A stretch of DNA of 64,000 nt from Streptococcus himalayensis (lineage in GTDB: Bacteria; Bacillota; Bacilli; Lactobacillales; Streptococcaceae). This document shows, piece by piece, positions 9,037-20,200 of the stretch. A program made the translations under genes and the position numbers. Below the pieces are notes generated by a model. That model was not told the DNA's origin. It worked only from the letters and a program-made list of their open reading frames with translations, and made no database searches. Each line of letters starts with the position of its first letter. Position 1 is the stretch's first letter. The stretch spans positions 949,501 to 1,013,500 of the forward strand of contig NZ_CP016953.1 in the NCBI RefSeq assembly GCF_001708305.1, in the 5' to 3' direction.

Positions 9037-9573
9037 CTATTTCGCTGCTCCTAAGTAGTAAAAGAGATTGAAACACCACTGTAGGTTGATAGGAGGTTTG
9101 GGTGATTCTTCTAAAATAGGAATAAGGACTCGTTTTAATAGTTTGTGAACTTCTTTTTCTAGTTGCTTCATTTCATAAGTTGAAATATTTTGTGTAAGTT
9201 GTTCTTCGTTACTCGGATAATATACAGTTAGTTTGCCATTTAACAACAAAAAATAGTTATTATCATATTTATCCCTAATATTTAATCCAAAACCCTGACC
9301 GTACTTGTCGTCTTCGGTAGAAATTGTAATCGAGGTAGATGTATCTTCTAATTTGTTAATGCTTGGTTTTCCATGGGTTACGAATCTATACGAAATATCT
9401 GGTTCTGGGACATCATAGAGGTGTTCTAGAACTATTTTAGCTACTACAGAGTAATTATCATCTGTAGCCGCTTTTGAGATATAATAAAGTGTATAAGTGT
9501 TGATATTGACAATCATATAGATGAAGGATAGGATAGAAAAGATAATTGAGAGAGTTAGTATTCTTTTTTTCAT
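9037..9573 (-). CDS. Unrecognised membrane-anchored protein (partner of cationic repeat protein)
   Basis: 178 aa with one N-terminal hydrophobic segment (about 5-25) preceded by KKR, then a soluble, mostly beta-looking domain rich in Asp, Tyr and Asn (VPEPDISYRF, STEDDKYGQGFGLNIRDKYDNNY) and a charged C-terminal helix. This predicts a protein anchored in the membrane with most of the chain outside. No family recognised. The ATG shares one base with the upstream stop (TAATG), with GGAAAACG ahead, so translation is coupled to the cationic protein. The last 20 residues (WCFNLFYYLG) are hydrophobic. Confidence 0.7.
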   Translation of the reverse strand: MKKRILTLSIIFSILSFIYMIVNINTYTLYYISKAATDDNYSVVAKIVLEHLYDVPEPDISYRFVTHGKPSINKLEDTSTSITISTEDDKYGQGFGLNIRDKYDNNYFLLLNGKLTVYYPSNEEQLTQNISTYEMKQLEKEVHKLLKRVLIPILEESPKPPINLQWCFNLFYYLGAAK

Positions 9574-10304
9574 TATCGTTTTCCTTTCTTTTTAGATTTA
9601 AATAGATTTTTAAGAGTGTTAGCAGCAGCTTTAGCGACATTCTTGACTGTATCATTCACAGTCTTTGTGATACATCTCACTGTATTTACAACTGGATTTG
9701 CTATGTTTCTAGATGGTTGAGCAATATTTCTAATTGCTTTTCTAGCGGGTTGTACGACTCTATTGTGTATAGTTTTAGCGATATTTCTAGTTGCTTGTTT
9801 AGCAGGTTGTATTACTCTATTTTGCACAGTTTTAGAAATATTTCTAATTATCTGCTTAGTAGATTGTCTAACTTTGTTATTGAGCCGTATGGAAATTTTT
9901 GGATTTGATTTTTTAACTGTCTGATTTGTTTTTGGTGCATTGGTTTGTGGAGCAACCTTTTTAGGGGTTTCTTTAACAGCACTAGTTTTAGGAAGGATTT
10001 TTTTGCCTTTTGGCCTACTTTCTTTTTTCCTGTTTTTAAGTCCTAAGAGTAAGCCGATTAGAATTCCTCCTAAAGTGGCTAGAGGGTATAGTAGCTGATG
10101 TTCAGGAGAAGCAGAGGGGTGAGCAGATAAGGCTTCTTCATACAACTTATTCCTATCTTTACTTAGAACATTTTCACTGTAGTATTTGATAATTCGTTGA
10201 TGAAGAGGAAGATTCTTGTATTTTGGATGTTGAAATAAGATAAGAGTATCTTGATCGGTTCGAAAATCTTTTTCATTTAGATTGGTTAATCCATCTCCAG
10301 CCAT
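9573..10304 (-). CDS. Unrecognised cationic repeat protein with one membrane segment
   Basis: 243 aa. Residues 1-65 are soluble and acidic/neutral; about 72-90 (LYPLATLGGILIGLLLGL) form a single membrane helix; the remaining 150 are strongly basic. The C-terminal half repeats a degenerate unit around NRVIQPAKQATRNIAKTI / NRVVQPARKAIRNIAQ. The topology puts the positively charged part in the cytoplasm or, if reversed, at the cell wall. No family recognised. A Shine-Dalgarno AGGAG (10334-10338) is 29 bases upstream of the ATG, but only 8 bases from an in-frame ATT at 10325 that would add seven residues, so the true start may be non-standard. A TATAAT lies at 10359-10364. Confidence 0.7.
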   Translation of the reverse strand: MAGDGLTNLNEKDFRTDQDTLILFQHPKYKNLPLHQRIIKYYSENVLSKDRNKLYEEALSAHPSASPEHQLLYPLATLGGILIGLLLGLKNRKKESRPKGKKILPKTSAVKETPKKVAPQTNAPKTNQTVKKSNPKISIRLNNKVRQSTKQIIRNISKTVQNRVIQPAKQATRNIAKTIHNRVVQPARKAIRNIAQPSRNIANPVVNTVRCITKTVNDTVKNVAKAAANTLKNLFKSKKKGKR

Positions 10305-10662
10305 AGAATTCAGTTGGAAGAAAATATCTTTATCTCCTAAATAGTGTTTTAGCCTTATATTATACTACAGAAAAATGACAATATCTAGTGCGGTGTCTAA
10401 TTGAAATTTGTTTGAAAAAATACGGATGGATGGTTGATGAGGAGATTTGTTTCCTACTGGTGAAATAAAAATCGATACTCGTCTGATAAGATAAAAAGGG
10501 ATGAGCGATTTACTGTTAAATCAGGCATAAATAATGAGATTGTTCGATGAATTTTTAGCATTTTATATTTAGGGCGATAGAATAATCCCTTTATTAAAAT
10601 AGCATATAAAATCCCTCTTTCCAGAGGAGCCCTTAATGAAGTTAAAAAAAATAATAGAAAAA
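10305..10662. other. Intergenic region between the cationic locus and tig
   Basis: It holds the minus-strand TATAAT (10359-10364) and AGGAG (10334-10338) of the cationic locus. I see no gene. A small CCTCT-TTCC-AGAGG hairpin (about 10613-10626) precedes the tig promoter, without a convincing T tract. Confidence 0.5.
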
Positions 10663-10692
10663 TTGCGAAAAACCAAGGATTTATGTTATAAT
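10663..10692 (+). promoter_or_regulatory. tig promoter
   Basis: -35 TTGCGA (10663-10668), 18-bp spacer, extended -10 TGT-TATAAT (TATAAT at 10687-10692). RBS AAGGAG (10715-10720) follows before the ATG at 10731. Confidence 0.75.
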
Positions 10693-10730
10693 AGAGCGTA
10701 TGCAATAAAATGTTAAGGAGAAATGACAGA

Positions 10731-12014
10731 ATGTCTGTATCATTTGAAACAAAAGAAACAAACCGTGGTGTCCTAACCTTCACCATCAGCCAAGAGCAAA
10801 TCAAACCAGCTCTTGACAAAGTATTTAACGATGTTAAGAAAAATCTTAATGTTCCAGGTTTCCGTAAAGGACGTATCCCACGCCCGATTTTTAACCAAAA
10901 ATTTGGTGAAGAGGCACTTTACCAAGATGCGTTGAACGATCTTTTACCAGCAGCTTATGAAGGAGCTGTTACAGAAGCAGGTATCGAAGTGGTTGCTCAA
11001 CCGCAATTTGATATTGCTTCAATGGAAAAAGGACAAGACTGGACCATCACGGCAGCTGTTGTCACAAAGCCAGAAGTGAAACTTGGTGCTTATAAAGATC
11101 TTGAAGTATCTGTAGAAGTTTCAAAAGAAGTAACAGATGCAGATGTGGATGCGAGAATCGAGCGTGAGCGCAATAACTTGGCAGAATTGGTCATCAAAGA
11201 AGAAGCAGCTGTTGAAGGTGATACTGTTGTGATCGACTTTGTTGGTTCTGTTGATGGCGTTGAGTTTGATGGTGGTAAGGGAGATAACTACGCACTTGAG
11301 CTTGGCAGCGGTCAATTCATTCCAGGTTTTGAAGAACAATTGGTAGGTCATACAGCAGGGGAAACAGTTGATGTAAATGTTACATTCCCAGAAGACTATC
11401 AAGCAGCAGACCTTGCAGGAAAAGCAGCGAAATTTGTCACTACTATCCACGAAGTAAAAACAAAAGAAGTGCCTGCTCTTGATGATGAATTAGCCAAAGA
11501 CATCGATGAAGAAGTAGAAACATTGGATGACTTGAAAGCAAAATACCGCAAAGAATTAGAAGAGCAAAAAGAAGTTGCTTACAACGATGCGGTTGAATCA
11601 GCAGCTCTTGACCTTGCAGTTGAAAATGCAGAAATCGTTGAACTTCCATCTGAAATGATTCATGAAGAAGTGCATCGTTCTATGAATGAATTCCTTGGAA
11701 ATATGCAACGTCAAGGAATCTCTCCAGAAATGTACTTCCAAATCACTGGTACAACAGAGGACGATCTTCATAAGCAATATGAAGGAGATGCTGAAAAACG
11801 TACGAAAACAAACCTTGTTATCGAAGCGATTGCAAAAGCAGAAGGATTTGAAGCAACAGATGAAGAAATCGAGGCAGAAATCACTTCTCTTGCTACAGAC
11901 TACAACATGGAAGTAGACCAAGTTCGCCGCTTGCTTTCTCCAGAAATGTTGAAACATGATATTGCAATCAAGAAAGCTGTTGAAGTAATCACCAGCACTG
12001 CAAAAGTAAAATAA
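10731..12014 (+). CDS. tig: Trigger factor, ribosome-bound peptidyl-prolyl isomerase chaperone
   Basis: 427 aa, the usual streptococcal length. It binds at the ribosome exit tunnel and shields nascent chains. Residues 1-110 form the ribosome-binding domain, with [12 protein letters not shown] (about 44-55) as the L23-contact signature; about 150-245 form the FKBP-type PPIase ([21 protein letters not shown]); the rest is the helical arm domain. The start at 10731 gives [13 protein letters not shown]; the open frame extends to 10710 without a ribosome site. It is monocistronic, with its own promoter and terminator. Confidence 0.97.
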   Translation: MSVSFETKETNRGVLTFTISQEQIKPALDKVFNDVKKNLNVPGFRKGRIPRPIFNQKFGEEALYQDALNDLLPAAYEGAVTEAGIEVVAQPQFDIASMEKGQDWTITAAVVTKPEVKLGAYKDLEVSVEVSKEVTDADVDARIERERNNLAELVIKEEAAVEGDTVVIDFVGSVDGVEFDGGKGDNYALELGSGQFIPGFEEQLVGHTAGETVDVNVTFPEDYQAADLAGKAAKFVTTIHEVKTKEVPALDDELAKDIDEEVETLDDLKAKYRKELEEQKEVAYNDAVESAALDLAVENAEIVELPSEMIHEEVHRSMNEFLGNMQRQGISPEMYFQITGTTEDDLHKQYEGDAEKRTKTNLVIEAIAKAEGFEATDEEIEAEITSLATDYNMEVDQVRRLLSPEMLKHDIAIKKAVEVITSTAKVK

Positions 12015-12022
12015 TTGGGATG

Positions 12023-12050
12023 AGCTAATAGTCTTGACTATTGGCTTTTC
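12023..12050 (+). terminator. tig terminator
   Basis: Stem AGCTAATAGTC (12023-12033) with GACTATTGGCT (12036-12046), one G-U pair, followed by TTTTC. It acts just before the rpoE promoter. Confidence 0.75.
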
Positions 12051-12074
12051 CTATCATGTGTAGATAATATTCTT

Positions 12075-12103
12075 TTGACGAAAGAGAAAAATTATCGTAC
12101 AAT
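12075..12103 (+). promoter_or_regulatory. rpoE promoter
   Basis: -35 TTGACG (12075-12080), 17-bp spacer, -10 TACAAT (12098-12103). The promoter lies inside the upstream extension of the rpoE reading frame, which supports the shorter TTG start at 12135. Confidence 0.8.
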
Positions 12104-12134
12104 AGAAGGTAATGACAACATAAGGAGAATGACC

Positions 12135-12722
12135 TTGGAATTAGAAGTATTTGCTGGGCAAGAAAAAGATGAATTATCAATGGTTGAAGTGGCGCGTGCG
12201 ATTTTAGAAGTTCGTGGCCGCAATCATGAAATGTATTTTAACGACCTTGTCAATGAAATTCAAAATTATTTAGGGAAATCAAATAGTGATATTCGTGAAG
12301 CTCTCCCACTCTTTTATACAGAATTAAACGTAGATGGTAGCTTTATCCCGCTTGGAGATAATAAATGGGGTCTGCGTTCATGGTATGCCATTGATGAAGT
12401 CGATGAGGAAATCATTGCACTTGAAGAAGACGATGAAAATGAAACGCCTAAGAAACGTAAGAAAAAGCGCGTCAATGCCTTCATGGATGGGGATGATGAT
12501 GCTATTGATTACAATGCGGATGATCCAGAAGATGAAGATGGTTATGAGGCAGATCCAGCGCTTAGCTATGGTGATGATAATCCAGATGATGAAAAGAGCG
12601 AAGTGGAAGCCTATGACGCAGAAATCAATGAAATTGCTCCAGATGATTTAGGAGAAGAAGTGGAACTTCAGGAAGAAGACGATGAGTTTTCAGATGAAGA
12701 GGAAACAGAAATCGAAGAATAA
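12135..12722 (+). CDS. rpoE: DNA-directed RNA polymerase delta subunit
   Basis: 195 aa, equal to the pneumococcal protein as I recall it. Residues 1-90 form the HARE-HTH-like N-terminal domain that binds RNA polymerase ([14 protein letters not shown]); the rest is a disordered, extremely acidic tail (runs of Asp/Glu). Delta increases promoter selectivity and recycling of polymerase by displacing RNA. The start is TTG at 12135: the AAGGAG at 12122-12127 is 7 bases away, while the ATG at 12129 is only one base away and the longer frame runs through the promoter. It directly precedes the pyrG leader. Confidence 0.95.
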   Translation: MELEVFAGQEKDELSMVEVARAILEVRGRNHEMYFNDLVNEIQNYLGKSNSDIREALPLFYTELNVDGSFIPLGDNKWGLRSWYAIDEVDEEIIALEEDDENETPKKRKKKRVNAFMDGDDDAIDYNADDPEDEDGYEADPALSYGDDNPDDEKSEVEAYDAEINEIAPDDLGEEVELQEEDDEFSDEEETEIEE

Positions 12723-12727
12723 TCTAG

Positions 12728-12756
12728 TTGACAAACGAGCCAATCTGCGATATTAT
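12728..12756 (+). promoter_or_regulatory. pyrG promoter with GGGC transcription start
   Basis: -35 TTGACA (12728-12733) and -10 TATTAT (12751-12756) are 17 bp apart, with predicted start at the G run G12763-G12765 followed by C (GGGC). pyrG promoters of low-GC Gram-positives that start with GGGC allow repeated G addition when CTP is scarce. Confidence 0.75.
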
Positions 12757-12762
12757 AATATC

Positions 12763-14448
<1,686 letters not shown>

Positions 14449-14505
14449 TCTTTGTGCCTTAACAGTAAGAAAACATGAAAATGTGAAAAAAGTTGACAAA
14501 ATCTC

Positions 14506-14534
14506 TTGACAAGAGAGTCAATCCTTGATATACT
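14506..14534 (+). promoter_or_regulatory. tRNA-Leu promoter
   Basis: Perfect -35 TTGACA (14506-14511), 17-bp spacer, -10 TATACT (14529-14534). Transcription would start about ten bases before the tRNA. Confidence 0.85.
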
Positions 14535-14550
14535 GTTAAGGTACTCAATC

Positions 14551-14636
14551 GCGGGGATGGCGGAATTGGCAGACGCGCAGGACTAAGGATCCTGTGACCG
14601 CTTTAGGTCGTGAGGGTTCAAGTCCCTCTCTCCGCA
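14551..14636 (+). tRNA. tRNA-Leu (anticodon AAG)
   Basis: 86 bases with the long variable arm of class II tRNAs. The acceptor stem pairs GCGGGGA with TCTCCGC (one G-U), discriminator A14636; CCA is not encoded. The anticodon stem CAGGA/TCCTG encloses CTAAGGA, giving anticodon AAG, for CUU codons. The T arm is GAGGGTTCAAGTCCCTC. It has its own promoter and terminator, so it is a single-gene unit. Confidence 0.93.
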
Positions 14637-14642
14637 CTAATG

Positions 14643-14668
14643 AAGGCTGGTTTATCCAGTCTTTTTTC
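14643..14668 (+). terminator. tRNA-Leu terminator
   Basis: Stem AAGGCTGG (14643-14650) with CCAGTCTT (14656-14663), one G-U pair, running into TTTTTT. Confidence 0.85.
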
Positions 14669-14700
14669 TATTGTTGCTGAAAAAAGACAAAATCAAGCAT

Positions 14701-14714
14701 AGTAAACGTTTTCA
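14701..14714 (+). promoter_or_regulatory. Putative CcpA-binding cre site upstream of fba
   Basis: AGTAAACGTTTTCA matches the cre consensus TGWAANCGNTNWCA at 13 of 14 positions (first base differs). It lies about 90 bases upstream of the aldolase start, a position compatible with activation or with promoter occlusion. Glycolytic genes in lactic bacteria are often CcpA-controlled. Confidence 0.6.
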
Positions 14715-14804
14715 GCTTGTGATAAGACTAGCATTTTAGATGAAAAAGTGATAAAATAAACAATGTAAGTGGGAAACCCACAAAAATTAAGAGGAGGCTA
14801 GAAA

Positions 14805-15686
14805 ATGCCAGTCGTTTCAGCAGAAAAATTTGTCCAAGCAGCTCGTGACAATGGTTACGCAGTTGGTGGATTTAACACAAACAACCTTGAGTGGACTCAA
14901 GCAATTTTGCGTGCAGCAGAAGCCAAAAAAGCTCCTGTTTTGATCCAAACTTCAATGGGTGCAGCAAAATACATGGGTGGTTACAAAGTAGCTCGTAACT
15001 TGATTGCAAACCTTGTAGAATCAATGAACATCACTGTTCCAGTTGCAATTCACCTTGACCATGGTCACTATGAAGATGCTCTTGAGTGTATCGAAGCTGG
15101 TTATACTTCAATCATGTTTGATGGTTCACACCTTCCAGTTGAAGAAAACCTTGAAAAAGCACGCGAAGTTGTTAAATTGGCACATGCAAAAGGAATTTCA
15201 GTTGAAGCTGAAGTTGGAACAATCGGTGGAGAAGAAGATGGTATCGTAGGTACTGGTGAGCTTGCTCCAATCGAAGATGCAAAAGCAATGGTAGAAACTG
15301 GTATCGACTTCTTGGCAGCAGGTATCGGTAACATCCATGGTCCATACCCAGCAAACTGGGAAGGTCTTGACCTTGATCACTTGAAGAAATTGACAGAAGC
15401 TGTTCCAGGTTTCCCAATCGTACTTCACGGTGGTTCTGGTATTCCAGATGAGCAAATCCAAGCAGCTATCAAACTTGGTGTGGCAAAAGTTAACGTAAAT
15501 ACTGAATGCCAAATCGCATTCTCAAATGCAACTCGTGCATTTGCTCGTAACTACGATGCAAACGAAGCAGAATACGATAAGAAAAAACTCTTTGACCCAC
15601 GTAAATTCTTGGCTGATGGTGTGAAAGCTATCCAAGCCTCTGTTGAAGAGCGTATTGACGTTTTCGGTTCTGAAAACAAAGCTTAA
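14805..15686 (+). CDS. fba: Class II fructose-1,6-bisphosphate aldolase
   Basis: 293 aa. It splits fructose 1,6-bisphosphate into the two triose phosphates in glycolysis. Zinc ligands are visible: His83/His86 in HLDHGHYED, His178 in NIHGPYP and His208 in LHGGSG. Codon choice is highly biased, as expected of an abundant protein. RBS AGGAGG lies 9 bases before the ATG. Monocistronic, with a cre-like site upstream and a terminator downstream. Confidence 0.97.
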   Translation: MPVVSAEKFVQAARDNGYAVGGFNTNNLEWTQAILRAAEAKKAPVLIQTSMGAAKYMGGYKVARNLIANLVESMNITVPVAIHLDHGHYEDALECIEAGYTSIMFDGSHLPVEENLEKAREVVKLAHAKGISVEAEVGTIGGEEDGIVGTGELAPIEDAKAMVETGIDFLAAGIGNIHGPYPANWEGLDLDHLKKLTEAVPGFPIVLHGGSGIPDEQIQAAIKLGVAKVNVNTECQIAFSNATRAFARNYDANEAEYDKKKLFDPRKFLADGVKAIQASVEERIDVFGSENKA

Positions 15687-15703
15687 TGAGCGCTAGAAAA
15701 ATG

Positions 15704-15733
15704 ACAACTTCTCGTTTTGAGGAGTTGTTTTTT
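15704..15733 (+). terminator. fba terminator
   Basis: Stem ACAACTTCTC (15704-15713), loop GTTTT, GAGGAGTTGT (15719-15728) with one G-U pair, then TTTTT. Confidence 0.88.
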
Positions 15734-15772
15734 GTTATGTCAGTTGACGAGCCACATGATTTCTAACAATTC

Positions 15773-15957
15773 ATACTCATGTAATTTCAAAAATAGCCAT
15801 TTGATTGTACAGACCTCTCTATTATTAGATTTTGGTCTAACTTTTGTGGGTCACATCAGATGCATACATACTTATCTTTGTTTGGAAATGAAGCAGTTTC
15901 AGTAAGTCAAACAGGATGAGTTTTTAGTAGATGAAAAGTACAGGCATAAAAAATAGC
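15773..15957 (+). repeat. Dispersed repeat B, copy 2
   Basis: 185 bases, the inverted counterpart of 5610-5794. It includes the palindrome GTACAGACCTCTCTATTATT, AGATTTTGGTCTAACTTTTG, TGGGTCAC (about 15803-15853) and the shared text AGCAGTTTCAGTAAGTCAAA. No open reading frame crosses it. The palindrome resembles the ends of IS3-family (IS150-group) elements, so it may be a degraded insertion or a non-autonomous derivative. Confidence 0.7.
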
Positions 15958-16420
15958 GATTTTGCGACTTTTTTAGATATTTTCAGAACGTAGACAAACC
16001 CTATTAGAGATAGAAAGATTTTTATTTTTGGAGTTGACTACCATGTAACAGAAACTCTTAGAAATGCTGAGATGGCGGTATTGTTAAGAGTTTGTTATTT
16101 CTCAAGTAAAAGAAAAAGATTTAAGAAAATTGTCCAAAATGGACTTTTTCTTAAATCTAAGACGTAAATTACGCTTTTTATTACTATCCTTTTTATTTAC
16201 TGAAAAAACATTATATTTAATTGACTTAGCTTCCTCTATTTTATAAAGTATGAGGGAGTGTTTTATTTTACTAGAACGGATTTGAATATGGAAGAAGTAC
16301 ATCTTTTAACAGTAGTTTATGATGAGATTGCTTTCCCTAAGAGAATGCAAGTAAAAACGCTTTTTATTGGAACGTGAATATGCTATACTCTACATGAGTG
16401 TATAAAAGGTGAGGTGAATC
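15958..16420. other. Non-coding region with a strong hairpin
   Basis: The hairpin at 16117-16158 pairs AGATTTAAGAAAA and TCCA with TGGA and TTTTTCTTAAATCT. It could act as a terminator for traffic from either side. A 66-codon minus frame overlapping it (16102-16302) lacks a ribosome site and a recognisable family. TATACT at 16384-16389 is a likely -10 for the HAD gene at 16421; its -35 is weak. Confidence 0.45.
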
Positions 16421-17245
16421 ATGGACATACGAGTGATAGCAACGGATATGGATGGAACCTTGTTGGATTCAAGGGGAGAGTATCCTAGGGAACGATTTGA
16501 AAAGATAGTCACAGAGCTGGAAAAAAGGGAAATTCAGCTAGTGGTAGCGACAGGAAATAATATCTCGCGTATGCAGCTATTATTTGGAGATTTGTTTGAT
16601 CGTTTGTCTTTTGTTGCGAGAAATGGTTCGATGATTGTTGAACGTGGGAAATTGCTTTCTCAGCGTTTTTGGACCAGAGAAATGGTAGAAGACTGTTTGA
16701 CCTATTTCCAAGGCCAGTTTCAAGCCTATCGTCTTATCGTTGGCATGGAAGGTAAGAATGTGGCTTTAGAAGGAACGGATTTTTCTTATGTTTATCAATT
16801 GGTTGCTAAAGAATCTGCGGACGCTTTTCTGGCAACTATTTCGTACATCAAGGATTTTACCGATTTGCCAGAGGGGGCATATCTGCGTGTGAGCTTGATG
16901 ATTCCTGAAAGAGATGTTGACGAGGTGACGCGTGTCTTTAATCAGGCTTTTAAAGGGAAATTTAGGGCTGTTACGAGCGGCTATGGTTCTGTTGACATTA
17001 TAGAAGAAGGAATTCATAAAGCTTGGGGGTTGGAGCAACTCTTGAAGCGGTGGCAATTGTCCCCTTCTCAACTGATGGCTTTTGGAGATAGTGAAAATGA
17101 TGTCGAGCTATTACAGTTTGCAGGTCAATCTTATGCGATGGAAAATGGGGATCAAAGTGCTAAAATTGTAGCCAATCAGCTTGCTCCTAGTAATCATCAG
17201 GCGGGAGTTTTGCAGGTGATTGAAAATTATTTAAGAGAAAGGTAG
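16421..17245 (+). CDS. Cof-type HAD-IIB family phosphatase
   Basis: 274 aa. The nucleophile motif TDMDGTLLD has Asp9 and Asp11; motif IV is GDSEND (222-227). The middle holds a type IIB cap. Such enzymes dephosphorylate sugar phosphates, FMN or pyridoxal phosphate; specificity cannot be read from sequence. RBS GAGGTG precedes the ATG. It ends only 11 bases before the giant metalloprotease, so the two may be co-transcribed, although a functional link is not obvious. Confidence 0.88.
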   Translation: MDIRVIATDMDGTLLDSRGEYPRERFEKIVTELEKREIQLVVATGNNISRMQLLFGDLFDRLSFVARNGSMIVERGKLLSQRFWTREMVEDCLTYFQGQFQAYRLIVGMEGKNVALEGTDFSYVYQLVAKESADAFLATISYIKDFTDLPEGAYLRVSLMIPERDVDEVTRVFNQAFKGKFRAVTSGYGSVDIIEEGIHKAWGLEQLLKRWQLSPSQLMAFGDSENDVELLQFAGQSYAMENGDQSAKIVANQLAPSNHQAGVLQVIENYLRER

Positions 17246-17256
17246 AAAAGGAAAAC

Positions 17257-20200
17257 ATGAAAGAATTGTATCGGCAGGTTGGTCGTTTTTCGATACGAAA
17301 ATTCTCGATTGGAGCAGCTTCTGTTTTATTGGGAATGAGTCTTTTGGCGACTATGTCATCTAAAATTGTGCAGGCGGACGACAAAACGTGTACAAAAATC
17401 ACCTATCATTATGTTAGTGAAGAAGAATTAACGGACGCGGAAAAGAAGTTGATTACCAGCTCCTTGCCTTCTAATCAGGTATCAGAAGATACGACCTACT
17501 ACATGGTCTATCGTCCAGATGCCAAAGGAGTGTTACCAAAGACAGGGATGGACATTTCAGCTCTCGTAGCAGGAACAGGGGTAGTATTTTTAGTGTGCGC
17601 CCTTTCTTTCCATCAGAAAAAGAAAAAATGGCTAGTGACAGCTTTTCTTGTAACGAGTTTGGGACAAGCGGTTTTAATTCCAGAGGTATCGGCTCTGACT
17701 CACAATTTATTTGCCCATCTCACTCAGGAGTTTTGTTTGCCAAATGGTTCTGTTTTGCCAGAAAAAGTACGTGACATTGAGGGTTATCACTTCGTTGGCT
17801 ATATTGTCGAACATGCGCCTAAAATGGCTACAGGAAAGGGAACACAGTCACCGGTATCCTCTGTCCAAAATATGGGAACAGAGACGCCAAAGGAATTGGT
17901 AGAGCAAGCTATGTCACAAGAGGCTCTTTCCTCATCAGAATTGCCAAACAAAGAGGTGACAGCTGAGCCAAGTTCTCCAGTAGAGGAATTGCCATCTACC
18001 CCAGCACCAGTCGTTCCAACTAATCCGGTCTCACCAGCTGTTCCGACCGAGCCTGTTATTCCAACACCAGAAAAGAACCATGAAGTCCCGCGTGAAGATA
18101 TTCCGACGGTTGAGAAACCAGTTTTACCAGTAGAAGAAGTTCCTCGTTATGAAGTTCCAAGCGAGAATGTTCCGACAGTTGATAAACCAGTTTTACCAGT
18201 GGAAGAAGTTCCGCACTATGAAGTCCCGAGCGAGAATGTTCCAACAGTTGAGAAACCTGATTTACGATTAGAGGAAGTCCCAGCTAAAACCAGTCCAGAA
18301 GAGCAACCGATTCCTGATGCTGGCTCTTCGTCAGAACTTCCGGTTGCTCCGGTAGAACCAGTCGTTCCAGTTGTTCCTGCGGAATCAGAGGCTGAATCTC
18401 CGTCCACATCCGAACCAGTAGTTCCAGTTGTTCCTGCGGAACCAGAGGCTGAAGCTCCATCCACATCCGAACCAGTCGTTCCAGTTACTCCTGCGGAACC
18501 AGAGGTTGAAGCTCCGTCCACATCCGAACCAGTAGTTCCAGTTATTCCTGCGGAATCAGAGGCTGAAGCTCCATCCACATCCGAACCAGTCGTTCCAGTT
18601 ACTCCTGCGGAACCAGAGGTTGAAGCTCCGTCCACATCCGAACCAGTCGTTCCAGTTGTTCCTGCGGAACCAGAGGTTGAAGCTCCGTCCACATCTGAAC
18701 CAGTCGTTCCAGTTACTCCGGTAGAACCAGAGGTTGAAGCTCCGTCCACATCCGAACCAGTAGTTCCAGTTACTCCGGTAGAACCAGAGGAACCAACCGA
18801 TACGGTTACTCCAGAGCCAGAAAAACATGTTGATGTCTTGGGAGAAGCGGTGTTGACTGTAACAAAACCGCTTGCCCCACTTGAGCTGATGGTAGCGGCT
18901 GATAAATTAGATCAAGGTTCCCAAAAGGAAGTTGATACGACCAACAAAACACCAGAAAGTGTGGCAGCCTATCAAGCAGCAAAAGAAAAAGCTCTTGCAA
19001 TTCTAGCAGAGGCGAATGCTGTCATTGTAAACCAAGCAGCCAGTCCAGAAGCTATTACTGAAGCTAAGCAGAAGGCAGAAGAGGCTCTGAAAAATTTAGA
19101 AGCAGCAGAAGCTGCTCTGCAAAATAAAGCTCTCACCAAGCCGACCTTGGATTTGCAAAAACTAGAAAAGCAAGACAAGGACAAATCAGTCCGAGTAACC
19201 TATCAATTGACGGATCCTGACAATGCCTTTATTTCTGCTACTGCTCAGATTTATTCAGGAGATACCTTGGTTAAAGAAGTCATCTTGACCAAGGAAGAAT
19301 TGGCTGGAACAGTAATTCCAGGATTGGATTATGATGTAGACTACCAGCTCAAAACGATTTTTGAGTATCATACAGGAGCTGAGCAAGCACGTGAAATGCT
19401 AGAACGTGTGGAACCGTTTGTCTTGGAGCGCAAGCAGATTGAACTGAAAAATCTACGTGATCTTGCACTTTACACTTACAAAAATGGTGTGAAAACAAAA
19501 GTTATCAGTTTAGCAGAAGTTGGTGCTGTCAGAGATTATTTTGCAAGTTTTATTTCTGAAACGGGCAAGGAAGTTCAACTGCCTATCAAGGAAATCGTGG
19601 CTGACGGCAATGGCTTTAAAGTAGTTGCTACTCATCCTGAACTTGTTCAGCGAAACACAGCGGGCGACTATGATGATGACTACAGCTTTAGGATTGGTCG
19701 GATTGCTCCGTCACAAAATGGTGTCTATACTTCTTTCAAAGATTTGATCAATTCGATTAATGCAAATCCAAGTGGAACATTCACTTTGGGAGCTGACTTG
19801 AGTGCAGGAGAGATGGACAAGCCAGAGGCGAGCTATGTAACCGTTCCATTTACAGGCACCCTAAATGGTCTGCATGATGGAAAGAATTACACAATCTATG
19901 GTTTGCAAGCTCCGCTCTTTGAAAGTACAAATGGAGCAACTTTGTCCAATCTCAATCTAGCTGATGTGGCTATTAAGAGTGGTAAGCCTGATGTAGCGAC
20001 ACTAGTCAATACTGCGCAAAATACGACCATTCGAAATGTTGCTCTATCTGGTGAGATTGAAGCGCCGAATAATGTTGCTGGTTTAGTCTATGATGCCTTG
20101 AATACGACCATTCAAGATATAGAGGCGGACCTTGCTATCCGTACGACAGCTACTACTGGAAAGATGTTATCTGGTGGCTTGGTGGGTCGCTTGAGAGATA

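Noticed and set aside
10454-10819. 121-codon minus-strand frame overlapping the start of tig
   Set aside because: It runs through the tig promoter and coding region, has no ribosome site, and its composition is that of antisense DNA.
12334-12651. Methionine- and lysine-rich + strand frame inside rpoE
   Set aside because: Shadow of the acidic GAT/GAA-rich tail of rpoE in another frame.
16102-16302. 66-codon minus-strand frame
   Set aside because: Overlaps a strong hairpin, no ribosome site, low-complexity Lys/Ser/Phe composition.
16353-16366. Possible cre site (TAAAAACGCTTTTT) upstream of the HAD gene
   Set aside because: Three mismatches to the consensus, including the outer CA; too weak to call.
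18216-18749. 177-codon minus-strand frame made of DGASTSGSAGVTGTTGS repeats
   Set aside because: It is the antisense of the protease's proline-rich repeats; no ribosome site or promoter, and its regularity comes only from the sense repeat.
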